Shown here one piece after another: positions 48,446 through 58,681 of a stretch of 64,000 nucleotides of DNA. Under the pieces are notes generated by a model. It had not been told where the DNA came from. It made no database searches and saw only the letters and a list, made by a program, of their open reading frames with translations. The translations under genes and the position numbers were made by a program. Each line of letters begins with the position of its first letter. Position 1 is the stretch's first letter. The stretch covers positions 1 to 64,000 of the forward strand of contig NZ_JAGZ01000003.1 of the NCBI RefSeq assembly GCF_000526915.1, read 5' to 3'. Origin of the DNA: Mycobacterium genavense ATCC 51234 (lineage in GTDB: Bacteria; Actinomycetota; Actinomycetes; Mycobacteriales; Mycobacteriaceae).

Positions 48446-50485
48446 ATGGTCATGCACGCCGAACCCGCCGACCAGGCCGCCAACCGTGAGCCCGAGCAGG
48501 CGTTTGAATCAGCCCGCCAATCGCCGCTGGCCTCGCCGCTCGATTTCAGCGCGCCGGCGCCGTTCAGCTCCGGCTGCGCACTGCGCAACCCGTTCCCGCC
48601 GATCGCCGACTACGCGTTCCTGTCCGACTGGGAAACGACCTGCCTGATCTCCCCCGCCGGCTCGGTCGAGTGGCTGTGCGTGCCCCGGCCGGACTCGCCC
48701 AGCGTGTTCGGCGCGATCCTGGACCGCAGCGCCGGGCACTTCCGGCTCGGCCCGTACGGCGTCTCGGTGCCCTCGGCCCGCCGCTACCTGCCCGGCAGCC
48801 TGATCATGGAAACCACGTGGCAAACCCACACCGGCTGGCTGATCGTGCGTGACGCGCTGGTGATGGGCCCCTGGCATGACATCGAGCGCCGGTCCAAAAC
48901 GCACCGTCGAACCCCGATGGATTGGGATGCCGAGCACATTCTGCTGCGCACCGTGCGGTGCGTCAGCGGCACCGTCGAGCTGGTGATGAGCTGCGAGCCG
49001 GCGTTCGACTACCACCGCATCGGCCCCACCTGGGAATACTCCGCCAACGCGTACAACGAGGCGATGGCTCGTGCCAGCAAGCAAGCGGACGACCATCCGG
49101 AGCTGCGGCTGACCACCAATCTGAACATCGGGCTGGAGGGCCGCGAGGCCCGGGCCCGCACCCGGATGAAGGAGGGCGACGACGTGTTCGTCGCCCTGAG
49201 CTGGACCAAGCACCCGGCGCCGCAGACCTATCAAGAGGCCGCCGACAAGATGTGGCAGACCACCGAGTGCTGGCGTCAGTGGATCAACATCGGCAACTTC
49301 CCGGACCATCCGTGGCGGGCGTATCTGCAGCGCAGCGCGCTGACCCTGAAGGGCTTGACCTATTCGCCCACCGGCGCGTTGCTGGCCGCCAGCACCACGT
49401 CGCTGCCCGAGACGCCGCAGGGCGAGCGCAACTGGGACTACCGCTACGCGTGGGTCCGCGACTCGACCTTCGCGTTGTGGGGCCTGTACACGCTCGGCCT
49501 GGACCGCGAGGCCGACGACTTCTTCGCGTTCATCGCCGACGTGTCCGGCGCGAACAACAACGAGCGTCACCCGCTGCAGGTGATGTACGGCGTCGGCGGC
49601 GAGCGCAGCCTGGTCGAAGAGGAACTCAACCATCTGTCCGGCTACGACCACGCCCGCCCGGTACGCATCGGCAACGGCGCCTACGACCAGGTGCAGCACG
49701 ACATTTGGGGCTCGATCCTGGATTCCTTTTATCTGCACGCCAAGTCACGCGAGCAGGTTCCGGAGACGTTGTGGCCGGTGCTCAAGAAACAGGTGGAAGA
49801 GGCGATCGCGCACTGGCGCGAGCCCGACCGCGGCATCTGGGAGGTGCGTGGGGAGCCGCAGCACTTCACATCGTCGAAGGTGATGTGTTGGGTAGCACTG
49901 GACCGCGGGTCCAAATTGGCCGAGCGGCAAGGCGAGAAGAGCTACGCCCAGCAGTGGCGGATGGTCGCCGAGGAGATCAAGGCCGACATCCTCAAGAACG
50001 GGGTGGACTCCCGCGGCGTGTTCACCCAGCGCTACGGCAGCGCCGCGTTGGACGCCTCACTGCTGCTGGTGGTGCTGACCCGCTTCCTGCCGCCCGATGA
50101 CCCGCGGGTGCGCAACACGGTGCTGACGATCGCCAACGAGCTCGCCGAGGAAGGCCTGGTGCTGCGCTACCGGGTGGAACAGACCGACGACGGGCTGTCC
50201 GGCGAGGAGGGCACGTTCACCATCTGCTCGTTCTGGCTGGTGTCGGCGCTGGTGGAGATCGGTGAGGTGGCTCGGGCCAAACGGCTGTGTGAGCGGCTGC
50301 TGTCCTACGCCAGCCCGCTGCATCTGTACGCCGAGGAGATCGAGCCGCGCACCGGCCGGCACCTGGGCAATTTCCCGCAGGCGTTCACCCATCTGGCGCT
50401 GATCAACGCGGTGGTACACGTGATCCGCGCCGAGGAGGAATCCGACGGCTCCGGGATGTTCCAGCCCGCCAACGCGCCCATGTGA
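48446..50485 (+). CDS. GH15-family trehalase/glucoamylase-like enzyme (Rv2402 orthologue)
   Basis: This intact protein of about 679 aa has NPFPPIADYAFLSDWETTCL, ISPAGSVEWLCVPRPDSPSV, RNWDYRYAWVRDSTFALWGL and FTICSFWLVSALVEIG, all hallmarks of the actinobacterial GH15 group. The M. smegmatis member is a phosphate-requiring trehalase and Rv2402 is its orthologue, so trehalose breakdown is the best guess. The N terminus is about 35 residues longer than Rv2402, so an internal start is possible. lppR, which follows in M. tuberculosis, is absent; lepA follows convergently. Confidence 0.9.
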   Translation: MVMHAEPADQAANREPEQAFESARQSPLASPLDFSAPAPFSSGCALRNPFPPIADYAFLSDWETTCLISPAGSVEWLCVPRPDSPSVFGAILDRSAGHFRLGPYGVSVPSARRYLPGSLIMETTWQTHTGWLIVRDALVMGPWHDIERRSKTHRRTPMDWDAEHILLRTVRCVSGTVELVMSCEPAFDYHRIGPTWEYSANAYNEAMARASKQADDHPELRLTTNLNIGLEGREARARTRMKEGDDVFVALSWTKHPAPQTYQEAADKMWQTTECWRQWINIGNFPDHPWRAYLQRSALTLKGLTYSPTGALLAASTTSLPETPQGERNWDYRYAWVRDSTFALWGLYTLGLDREADDFFAFIADVSGANNNERHPLQVMYGVGGERSLVEEELNHLSGYDHARPVRIGNGAYDQVQHDIWGSILDSFYLHAKSREQVPETLWPVLKKQVEEAIAHWREPDRGIWEVRGEPQHFTSSKVMCWVALDRGSKLAERQGEKSYAQQWRMVAEEIKADILKNGVDSRGVFTQRYGSAALDASLLLVVLTRFLPPDDPRVRNTVLTIANELAEEGLVLRYRVEQTDDGLSGEEGTFTICSFWLVSALVEIGEVARAKRLCERLLSYASPLHLYAEEIEPRTGRHLGNFPQAFTHLALINAVVHVIRAEEESDGSGMFQPANAPM

Positions 50486-50497
50486 CGAAAGCAGGCG

Positions 50498-52397
50498 CTA
50501 TTTCTTGGCTTTGTCGCCTGCCGCATCGGTGGACAGCGCCGCCACGAAGGCCTCCTGCGGGACATCCACGCGCCCAATGGTTTTCATCCGCTTCTTGCCT
50601 TCCTTCTGCTTTTCCAGAAGTTTGCGTTTGCGGGTGATGTCGCCCCCGTAGCACTTGGACAGCACGTCCTTGCGGATCGCGCGAATGTTCTCGCGGGCAA
50701 TGATTTTCGATCCGATCGCTGCCTGCACCGGCACCTCGAACTGCTGGCGCGGGATCAGTTCCTTCAGTTTGGTGGTCATCTTGTTTCCGTAGGCGAACGC
50801 CGAATCCTTGTGCACGATCGCCGAAAACGCGTCGACGGCCTCGTCCTGCAGCAGGATGTCGACCTTGACCAACGAGGCTTCCTGTTCGCCGGCTTCCTCG
50901 TAATCCAGGCTGGCGTAGCCGCGGGTGCGCGATTTGAGCGAGTCGAAGAAGTCGAAGATGATCTCGCCCAGCGGCATCGTGTAGCGCAGTTCGACGCGCT
51001 CCGGGGACAGGTAGTCTATGCCGCCGAGCTCGCCGCGGCGCGACTGGCACAGCTCCATGATGGTGCCGATGAACTCACTAGGCGCGATGACGGTCGTCTT
51101 CACGATGGGTTCGTACACCGTGCGCACCTTGCCTTCCGGCCAGTCCGACGGGTTGGTCACCACGATCTCGCTGCCGTCCTCCTTGATCACCCGGTACACG
51201 ACGTTGGGCGACGTCGAGATCAGGTCCAAATCGAACTCGCGCTCCAGCCGTTCGCGGGTGATCTCCATGTGCAGCAAACCCAGGAAGCCACACCGGAATC
51301 CGAAGCCCAGCGCCACCGACGTCTCCGGCTCGTAGGTCAGGGCCGCGTCGTTGAGTTGCAGTTTTTCCAGGGCGTCGCGCAGGTCCGGGTAGTCGGATCC
51401 GTCGACGGGATACAGCCCCGAATAAACCATCGGCTTGGGTTCGCGGTAGCCGGTGAGCGCTTCGGTGGCACCGTGGCGGGCCGTCGTCACGGTGTCACCG
51501 ACCTTGGATTGGCGGACGTCCTTCACCCCGGTGATCAGGTAGCCCACCTCCCCCACGCCCAGCCCCTCGCTGGCCTTCGGTTCGGGCGAGACGATGCCGA
51601 CCTCGAGCAGCTCGTGCGTCGCGCCGGTGGACATCATCGCGATGCGCTCGCGCGGCGTGATCTTGCCGTCCACCACGCGGACGTAGGTCACCACGCCGCG
51701 GTAGATGTCGTAGACGGAGTCGAAGATCATCGCGCGGAGGGGCGCGTCCGCGTCGCCCTGCGGCGGCGGCACCTCACGCACCACGTGGTCGAGCAGGTCG
51801 GCCACGCCCTCGCCCGTCTTGCCGGACACCCTCAGCACGTCGCCGGGATCGCAGCCGATGATGTGCGCGATCTCACCGGCATAGCGATCCGGGTCGGCGG
51901 CGGGCAGGTCGATCTTGTTGAGCACCGGGATGATGTGCAGGTCGCGGTCCAGCGCCAGATAGAGGTTGGCCAGCGTCTGGGCCTCGATGCCCTGCGCGGC
52001 GTCGACCAGCAGCACCGCGCCCTCGCAGGCCTCCAGCGCGCGCGACACCTCGTAGGTGAAGTCGACGTGGCCGGGGGTGTCGATCAGGTGGAGCACGTAC
52101 TGCTCGCCTTGGACCTCCCACGGCAGCCGCACGTTTTGCGCCTTGATGGTGATGCCGCGCTCGCGTTCGATGTCCATCCGGTCCAGGTATTGGGGACGCA
52201 TGGACCGCTCGTCGACGACACCGGTGAGCTGCAGCATCCGGTCGGCCAGCGTGGACTTCCCGTGGTCGATGTGAGCGATGATGCAGAAGTTCCTGATCTG
52301 CGCCGGCGCGGTGAAGGTCTTGTCGGCGAAACTGCTGATGGGAATCTCCTGGCGGGTGCTGTTGATGCTGCTTGACCGGTACGTCCAGGGTATCCAT
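50498..52397 (-). CDS. lepA: Translation factor LepA (EF4) with a frame break near the N terminus
   Basis: From 52237 downward the protein is intact: GTP-binding segments [15 protein letters not shown] and [13 protein letters not shown], and the C-terminal LepA domain ending [14 protein letters not shown]. The P-loop, [19 protein letters not shown], lies upstream in the same frame, but no ATG, GTG or TTG is available before it. The likely start ATG at 52397 ([16 protein letters not shown]) is in another frame and meets the main frame at about 52351 ([13 protein letters not shown]) if two bases are restored in a CG-rich stretch. So the gene carries a small 5' lesion or sequence error, or uses an unusual start. 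LepA back-translocates ribosomes and is not essential. Confidence 0.88.
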
Positions 52398-52460
52398 GCG
52401 GGCTGGTCGGGACATACTCGGACACGGTCGTGCCGGTCGGCGCACGACTATGCTGCGACT

Positions 52461-53060
52461 ATGGCGTCCAGCCGGAAATCGCAATGGAAGACCTTACCAT
52501 CGGTTCGCCCAGAACGTCGTCGTTTACGGGGTCGCGCGGTTCATCCAGCAGGTGCAGACCGCGCACGCGGTGCACCGCGAAATCGAACAGGTCGTGAAAG
52601 CCACCGCGAGCGCGCGAGCGTCCAGCGACTCGGAGCCGACGTCAATCACCGAGGGCCGCCCGGTGACCAGCGACAGCTTCCCACCGCGCAACGGGCCCGC
52701 GAAATCGTCTACGCCCCCGACCTCGACGGTCGGGCCGATCCCGGGGAAATCGTCTGGACCTGGGTGGTCTACGAGGACGATCCCACCCGCGGGAAGGACC
52801 GCCCGGTGCTCGTCGTCGGCCGCGACCGCGGCGTGCTGCTCGGGCTCATGCTGTCCAGCCAGGAGCGCTATGCCTCCGACCCGGATTGGGTCGGGATCGG
52901 CACCGGCGACTGGGATGCCGAGGGCCGGGAAAGCTGGGTGCGGCTGGACCGGGTGCTCGACGTGCCCGAAGAGGGCATTCGCCGCGAGGGCGCGGTCCTG
53001 AACCGCGAGATCTTCGACGTGGTGGCCACGCGGCAGCGCACCGACTACGCCTGGCGCTGA
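52461..53060 (+). pseudogene. Rv2405-like protein (MazF/PemK-like C-terminal region), two frame breaks
   Basis: ATG 52461 gives MASSRKSQWKTLPS. The frame breaks at about 52500 before RFAQNVVVYGVARFIQQVQ. It breaks again at about 52690, after TSITEGRPVTSDSFPP, to give REIVYAPDLDGRADPGEIVW, then GKDRPVLVVGRDRGVLLGLM and the ending RQRTDYAWR. Joined, about 200 aa. GEIVW and RPVLVV resemble the core strands of the PemK/MazF fold. Divergent from lepA, as in M. tuberculosis. Confidence 0.8.
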
Positions 53061-53147
53061 CTCAGGTCCATTTCTTCGCCGAACGTACTCTGGTGGTGAC
53101 AAATCCGCGCGTTTCTCGCCATGGTTGCACGTTCGGCGAAAGGGCGG

Positions 53148-53576
53148 TCAGCCCTGCGTGATGTAGGACTGCAGCTGCTGCTGTTCGGCCTCGAGCTCTT
53201 CCATGCGCGTCTTGACGACGTCGCCGATGCTGACGATGCCGATCAGCTTCCTGCCATCGAGCACGGGCACGTGACGCACCCGGTTCTTGGTCATCAGCAC
53301 GCTGATCTCGTCGACCGTGTCGGACTTCGTGCAGGTTGCCACCGTCGCGGTCATGATCTTGGAGACCGGGCGGGTGAGCATGCTGGGCCCATGGGCGTGC
53401 AGCTGGCGCACGACGTCGCGCTCGGACACGATGCCGACCACTCCCTCGTCTCCCACCACCACCATGGCGCCGATGTTTTGCTCGGCGAGGCCGGCGAGCA
53501 ATTCCCGGACCGTCGCGTCGGGATTGATCGTGGTGACCGCCGCGCCCTTGTTTCGCAAAACGTCCGCTATCCGCAT
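53148..53576 (-). CDS. CBS-domain protein (Rv2406c orthologue)
   Basis: This intact 142-aa protein is two CBS motifs back to back: VTTINPDATVRELLAGLAEQ with GIVSERDVVRQL, and TCTKSDTVDEISVLMTKNRV with GIVSIGDVVKTR. A C-terminal helix ends QQQLQSYITQG. Such stand-alone CBS pairs bind adenosyl nucleotides and regulate other proteins; the M. tuberculosis copy is part of the hypoxia response. Convergent with the Rv2405-like gene. Confidence 0.92.
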   Translation of the reverse strand: MRIADVLRNKGAAVTTINPDATVRELLAGLAEQNIGAMVVVGDEGVVGIVSERDVVRQLHAHGPSMLTRPVSKIMTATVATCTKSDTVDEISVLMTKNRVRHVPVLDGRKLIGIVSIGDVVKTRMEELEAEQQQLQSYITQG

Positions 53577-53727
53577 CGAGCCTCCAGCTGGTTGTGATCT
53601 GCTTCACACCAGGCTACGGCTAACTCGCGCGGCGTGAAAGCCAACACGAGAACCGGCAACCGAATCACCAACCGATACCCGCGTGCCCGCGGACCAAACA
53701 TGCGAGCCGTCTTGGAAGATTGGGGCC

Positions 53728-54571
53728 ATGATCGAGATCACCCTGTTGGGAACCGGCAGCCCCATCCCTGATCCGAACCGGGCGGGACCGGCGACGCTGG
53801 TGCGGGCCGGCGGGCAGGCGTTCCTGGTGGATTGCGGGCGCGGTGTGCTGCAGCGCGGCGGCCGTCGGCATGGGTGCCGCCGGGTTGTCGGCGCTGCTGC
53901 TCACCCACCTGCACAGCGACCACATCGGCGATCTCGGCGACCTGCTGATCACCCGGTGGATCACCCCACGTTCACCCCCGATCCCGCGCCGTTCTTGATC
54001 GTCGGGCCGCCGGGGACCGCCGAGACGGTCGAGGCCATGCTGAAGGCGTTCGGCCACGACATCGGTTACCGGATCGCCCACCACGACGACCTGAACACGC
54101 CACCGCCGGTCGAGGTGCACGAGTACACCGAGGGGCCGGTGTGGGACCGCGACGGCGTCTCGATTCGGGTCGCGCCCACCGACCACCGGCCGGTGGCACC
54201 GACCATCGGATTCCGGATCGACGCCGACGGCGCCTCGGTGGTGCTGGCCGGGGACACGGTGCCGTGCACCAGCCTGGACGAGCTGGCGGCCGGGGCAGAC
54301 GCGTTGGTGCACACGATGATCCGCAAGGACATCGTCGCCCAGATCCCGCAGCAGCGGCTGCAGGACATCTGCGACTACACACTCGTCGGTCGAAGAAGCC
54401 GCGGCGACCGCGGCCCGCGCCGGGGTCGGCACGTTGGTCATGACGCACTACGTGCCGGCGCTGGTGCCCGGACAGGAAGAACAGTGGCGCCCGCCGGCCG
54501 CGTCGCAATTCGGCGGGCGCATCGAGCTCGGCGACGACTTGCACCGGGTCGAAGTCGCGCCGCAACCGTAG
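53728..54571 (+). pseudogene. rnz: RNase Z-like metallo-beta-lactamase (Rv2407 orthologue), at least three frame breaks
   Basis: ATG 53728 begins [21 protein letters not shown] two-base loss at about 53855 shifts the frame; the metal-binding [20 protein letters not shown] lies in the shifted frame. At about 53955-53975 the frame changes back and [20 protein letters not shown] to LQDICDY follows. At about 54378 an extra A breaks it again, and [20 protein letters not shown] to VEVAPQP end the gene at 54571. The active-site HxHxDH is intact in sequence but not in frame. The family matures tRNA 3' ends. Loss would be tolerable only if RNase Z activity is dispensable or the breaks are errors. Confidence 0.88.
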
Positions 54572-54573
54572 CC

Positions 54574-55616
54574 ATGGAGGACCGCCCAAGCGCCAGTGCG
54601 ACTCACGACGACGAGCACTGGGCAGACGTTCAACCCGGAACGCTGTCCCATCTGCTCCGGGCAGGTAGGCCCGCGGTGTTTTTCGCCGCCAACATCGGTG
54701 ATTCGGTCATGTTGCTGCCGACGCTACGAGCGCTGCGCGAAATGTTCGACGCCCCACTCACGCTGGCCGCTCCGAAGGTGGCCTTCGACCTGTGTTTCCG
54801 GGAGGTCAGTCCGCACCTGGTCGACATCACCGGCGTACCGGAAACGGGTCCGCCCCTACCTCCGATTCGGTCACCCGACTGTGCGGCCCTGGCCGCGCAG
54901 TCGGCCCCGTCGACGTGTTCATCAACACCGTGATCACCAACATGCCGATGGGCACGTTTCAGGAACTGCAGGCGCGTCTTGCCCCCACCACGATTGGCTT
55001 GACCAACGACTACACGGACTATGACGTCACGGTGCCCAGACAGGCGTGGCATGCCTGCGATTCGCTGTTCAAGTTGGCACGCGTTTTCGATCCGTCGCTG
55101 CGGCTCGAGGACTACGCGCAGCCGGTGCCCATCCCCGCGTCGGTCCAGGAGCAAGCTCGATCGATGCGCGCCGCGCTGCCCGCGGGGACCAAGGTGCTGG
55201 TCGTGCACGCCGACACCAATTGGAAAGAAAAGCGTTGGCCCGTAACACGCTTCATCAATCTGCTGGACCGATTCTTGTCGAATCACCCCGAGTTCGTGGC
55301 ATAGGTCGTCGGGCTGGGACACGAAGAATTCAACGTCGGGTGTGCAGGTGACCGCGTCGTCTCCCATCTCGGGCTCCCGCTGGATCTCAGCATGAGCATG
55401 GTCGCCAACGCCGACCTTTTCCTGGGCATCGACTCCTGCATGCTCCACGCCGCGGATCTGGCGCGGGTTCCGGGCGTCGGACTCTTCGGTCCGACGCGAT
55501 CGGCGACGTGGGGATTCCGGTTCGGGCCGCACCGGCACATCGACCAGCGAAAGATGGCCGACATCAGCGTCGACGCGGTGCTCGATGCGCTGGAAGCCAT
55601 TGCCGACGAACGATGA
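54574..55616 (+). pseudogene. GT9-type glycosyltransferase, one frame break and one in-frame stop
   Basis: ATG 54574 lies 3 bp after the rnz stop. It reads [20 protein letters not shown], which is the heptosyltransferase N-terminal pattern (GDxxxxTPxLRAL). A break at about 54846-54855 precedes [20 protein letters not shown]; then VLVVHADTNWKEKRWPVTRF, the donor-site region. TAG at 55302-55304 interrupts HPEFVA/VVGLGHEEFN. The same frame resumes with SMVANADLFLGIDSCMLHAA, VPGVGLFGPTRSATWGFRFG. GT9 enzymes add sugars to lipids or glycopeptidolipid-like cores; this one has no counterpart between Rv2407 and Rv2409c in M. tuberculosis. Confidence 0.8.
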
Positions 55617-55712
55617 TTTGGCGGAATTACCTTGCCCGCATCTCGATTAAGCTTGTTGACCGAGCACGCCAAGCCCGCGACCGATGTGCGGCGTTGGGAG
55701 AGGACTTAGGTT

Positions 55713-57628
55713 ATGGGCATGGTCAGGCCCACCGGCGGGTTTGCCGCTGGCATGCTCGACGGCGGTGGCTGGCCGGACGTTGCCGAAGACGCCTTCTACG
55801 ACCGAGCCCAGCAGTATGTGCAGGTCTTGCGTCAAACCACCGACGTGTTGGACACCCTGCGGCAGCAGCGCAGCGAGATCTTCGTCAGCGGCCTCTGTCG
55901 GGTATGGCCGCCGGCGCCGCCAACGGCGCACTCGACTCGAGCATCGACGAATTGGTGAACTTGCAAACGGATTTGACCATCGCGATCACCTGGCTGCGAC
56001 AAATCGCCGGATCCATCGAGCAGGCGAAGTCGGACATCGGCGACAACGTGGATGCCGCGCACCGGCAGATCGCTCTGATTGAGCGAGATGCCGAATTGAA
56101 GCCCGCCGAGCGAACCGCCGCAATCGATTCCCTAGTCAGCGCGACGCATGCCGCCAATGTCAGCGTGGTCGACGGCACCGCGGAACAGATTCTTCAGAGC
56201 AAGGACTGGAAACCGCCGGAGCGCGCGTTGCAGGATCTGCTCGACCAGAAGGCACCGCCGGACTCGGCACCGCCGGACCGCCTGCTGGGTAACCGTGACC
56301 CGCGCTGGGGTGGGCGTTTCTGGGCACCGGACGGCGCGTCACAGCCGTCGACGTCGACCGTCCCGCCCGTCGCCGCGGCCCCGCCGCCATCGACGGTCAT
56401 GACGCCGATGCCCGTCGCCCCGGCAGCCACCACCGGCGCGACCGCCCCCGTCGTCGCGCCGAGTGCGCCAAAACCGTTGAGCCCGGCGGAGTCCGCGCAA
56501 CCCCTCGGCTCCGGGGTTCGCAACACCGGCATGCCCGCCGCGCCGGCGGCACCCGCCGCGCCAGGGGCGGGGCCACGGGACACGGGTCCGGCGGTCGCGC
56601 CGGCCTCGGCGACAAGCATGCCCGCCGCACCCGCGCAAGCAGCGCGCGGCGCTTCGAGTGCGGCCCCCGGTTCGGGTGCCCCGGTCGGACAGAACGCAAC
56701 CGGTGCCTCTGCGGGGATGCGACCGGCCGCCGCGACCCGGCAGCACGCGCGTGACGACGTCGCCGCCCGCCCGAAGGCGGCCCAACCCACCGAATCCGAT
56801 GCGGCCAGCGGGGTTTCGGTTTCGGCGGCGCTGGTCGAACGCGACGCGGCGACGGATGCGACGCGCCGTGGCGAGGCCGATCCCCTGGTGCTTGCGCGGC
56901 GCATCGCCGCGGCGCTCAACGCGCCCGACAGCGCCGGCGCGACGCATTTGAAGTTCTTCTGGGTGACCGCGGTGACCGTCGAGGGCGTCATCGTGGTGGC
57001 CAACAACTATGGACTGGCCTACATCCCCGACGGGGTGCACTTGCCCGCCCAGGTGCGCATGGCCAGTGCCGACAGCGCGATTCCGGTCGCCGAGCGGGCG
57101 CGCTGGGCCACCTATCCGGTGATCGCCGTGCAGGGTTGGGCGGAGCACCGAAACACCAAGCTGCGAGCGGTGATTGCTACGGACCAGCAGTTCGCCGATT
57201 CCGACCCCGGCGTGGCCAAGGTCGTCCTGAAGCCGGAAGACATCCCGCAAAGCGGTGCGATGACGGGCAGGTCCCGGCTCGAAGTGGTTCATCCGCAGGC
57301 AGCAGCGCGCCTGGCGGGCACGCCCGAATCGGGGTTGCTCGCCCTGTTGCCGACGCCGCCGTCCGGCCCGCCCGCCGACCGGCGCTCGCGGCTGTGGCTG
57401 GAGGCGATGCGGCCCTTGGCAAGTCGTGCGACCGGCCGATCCGCGGCACACCTGCGGGCCTTTCGCGGCTACGCCGCGCACGCGCACGCGCACGAAGTGA
57501 TCCTCGGCCAGGCGCGCGCGGCGACCGACTCGGCTGCCCAGCGCGCCGCCGTCGCCGACTGGCTCTACTGGAAGCACCTCACCGAGTTACTCGACACCGC
57601 GGCCACACCCTCGCCCGGCAAAGCCTAA
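55713..57628 (+). pseudogene. espK: EspK-like ESX-1 chaperone, one frame break near the 5' end
   Basis: ATG 55713 begins MGMVRPTGGFAAGMLDGGGW, then DAFYDRAQQYVQVLRQTTDV, closely matching EspK of M. tuberculosis (Rv3879c). At about 55896 a G is missing from CTCTGG; the next frame reads GMAAGAANGALDSSIDELVN and stays open to 57628. The middle (about residues 190-390) is a Pro/Ala/Thr-rich linker. The C-terminal globular domain has LARRIAAALNAPDSAGATHL, AIPVAERARWATYPVIAVQG and AHLRAFRGYAAHAHAHEVIL. About 638 aa against 729 in Rv3879c; the linker is shorter. EspK guides EspB to ESX-1. Here it is on the opposite strand to espL and the stops overlap by 3 bp. Confidence 0.9.
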
Positions 57629-57993
57629 TTGTCGCCACTGCCGGCTGAAATCGCGCTCGTCGCCGCGGTGAGCGAGTCGGCCAACCGCCCCAGCGACTCG
57701 ATCAACCGGGTCTGTTGGGCCTCGATGACCCGCGCCGCCGCCGCTTGCGCGTTTTGTATCGCTTCGTTGATGCGTAGCGCCACCGTCTCGATGCCCAGTC
57801 GTAGCAGGCCGTCGTCGATGTGCGGTCCGGTAAGCCATTGGTGCCCGTCGACCGTCACTTGGACGGTGCCCGATTCGTCTGAGCCCTTGAAGGATTCGGC
57901 TTTGAGATTGTCGGCCTGCGCGTCCCCCATCGACTGGATCTGCTCGGCCGTGCGCAGCACCTAAGCCACGACCGGGTGCATCTCGGTGTTCAT
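57625..57993 (-). pseudogene. espL: EspL-like YbaB/EbfC-fold chaperone, in-frame stop after codon 10
   Basis: ATG 57993 gives MNTEMHPVVA, then TAG at 57961-57963, then immediately GTG 57960 and VLRTAEQIQSMGDAQADNLK in the same frame. The rest matches EspL (Rv3880c): TVQVTVDGHQWLTGPHIDDG, then VALRINEAIQNAQAAAARVI. The GTG directly after the stop could restart translation and give an almost complete 111-aa protein. EspL is a small cytoplasmic factor needed for stability of EspB-class substrates. Last gene of the minus-strand set espB-espC-espD-espL. Confidence 0.85.
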
Positions 57994-58006
57994 CTGGCGG
58001 TCCTTA

Positions 58007-58642
58007 TTAGTCGTTGCTGCCGTAGCGGGTGGCGAAAACGTCTGCCTGCACGCGAATAGCTTGGTCCGGCGACCGCAGCTGCGTCATTCCGGTCTGCAGT
58101 GCGTCGGTGATGAACTCTTCATCTTCTCGATCCGAGATCCCCAGGTGCCGGAACGCGTCGAGCACAAAGGAGTGCTGAATCGACAGCGCCCGTTGCCGAG
58201 CCAGGTCCCCGATGGCGAATATCTCTGCGGCGAGGCTGGATTCGGTCATCTTCGCCGCATCGGGTGACAGCTCGACCAACGAGATTCTGCCGTCCATGGT
58301 CGCCGTCACCGACACGGTCTCGGGGGGATTCGTCACCTTCGCCGTCGGCATCGCGCCGTCGTCGTCTCCGGCGTCGGCGGCCCCGACGTCACCGTCGTTC
58401 TCGACGAGCGCGTCGATCAATTCGCCTCCGGCGTCCGCGGCCGGCGCCGACTCGACCAACGAATCGATGAGCGACGGTTCGGCGTTGTCGTGGCCGGTCT
58501 CGTCTCCGAAGTCCAGGAACGAGCCGCTTTCCCGGCCGAACCCGTCATCGAAGCCGTAGTGCGCATCGCTTTCGGGCTCCGGGTTGTCGCCGAAATCCCA
58601 AGCGGCAGAATTCCCGTCGTCGCCGTGCTGCGTGGTTTCCAC
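58007..58642 (-). CDS. espD: EspD-like ESX-1 accessory protein
   Basis: This intact 211-aa protein starts at GTG 58642 (VETTQHGDDGNSAAWDFGDN) after GGAAGGG. A long acidic N-terminal half is followed by the EspD signature: VTNPPETVSVTATMDGRISL, ELSPDAAKMTESSLAAEIFA, IGDLARQRALSIQHSFVLDA, ending AIRVQADVFATRYGSND. In M. tuberculosis EspD is encoded in the espACD operon, far from the ESX-1 core, and keeps EspA and EspC stable. Here it is next to EspC-, EspL- and EspB-like genes. Confidence 0.88.
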   Translation of the reverse strand: METTQHGDDGNSAAWDFGDNPEPESDAHYGFDDGFGRESGSFLDFGDETGHDNAEPSLIDSLVESAPAADAGGELIDALVENDGDVGAADAGDDDGAMPTAKVTNPPETVSVTATMDGRISLVELSPDAAKMTESSLAAEIFAIGDLARQRALSIQHSFVLDAFRHLGISDREDEEFITDALQTGMTQLRSPDQAIRVQADVFATRYGSND

Positions 58643-58681
58643 TGTAGCGTCTGCCCTTCCGAACGTCTGGGGTTGTCGAAC

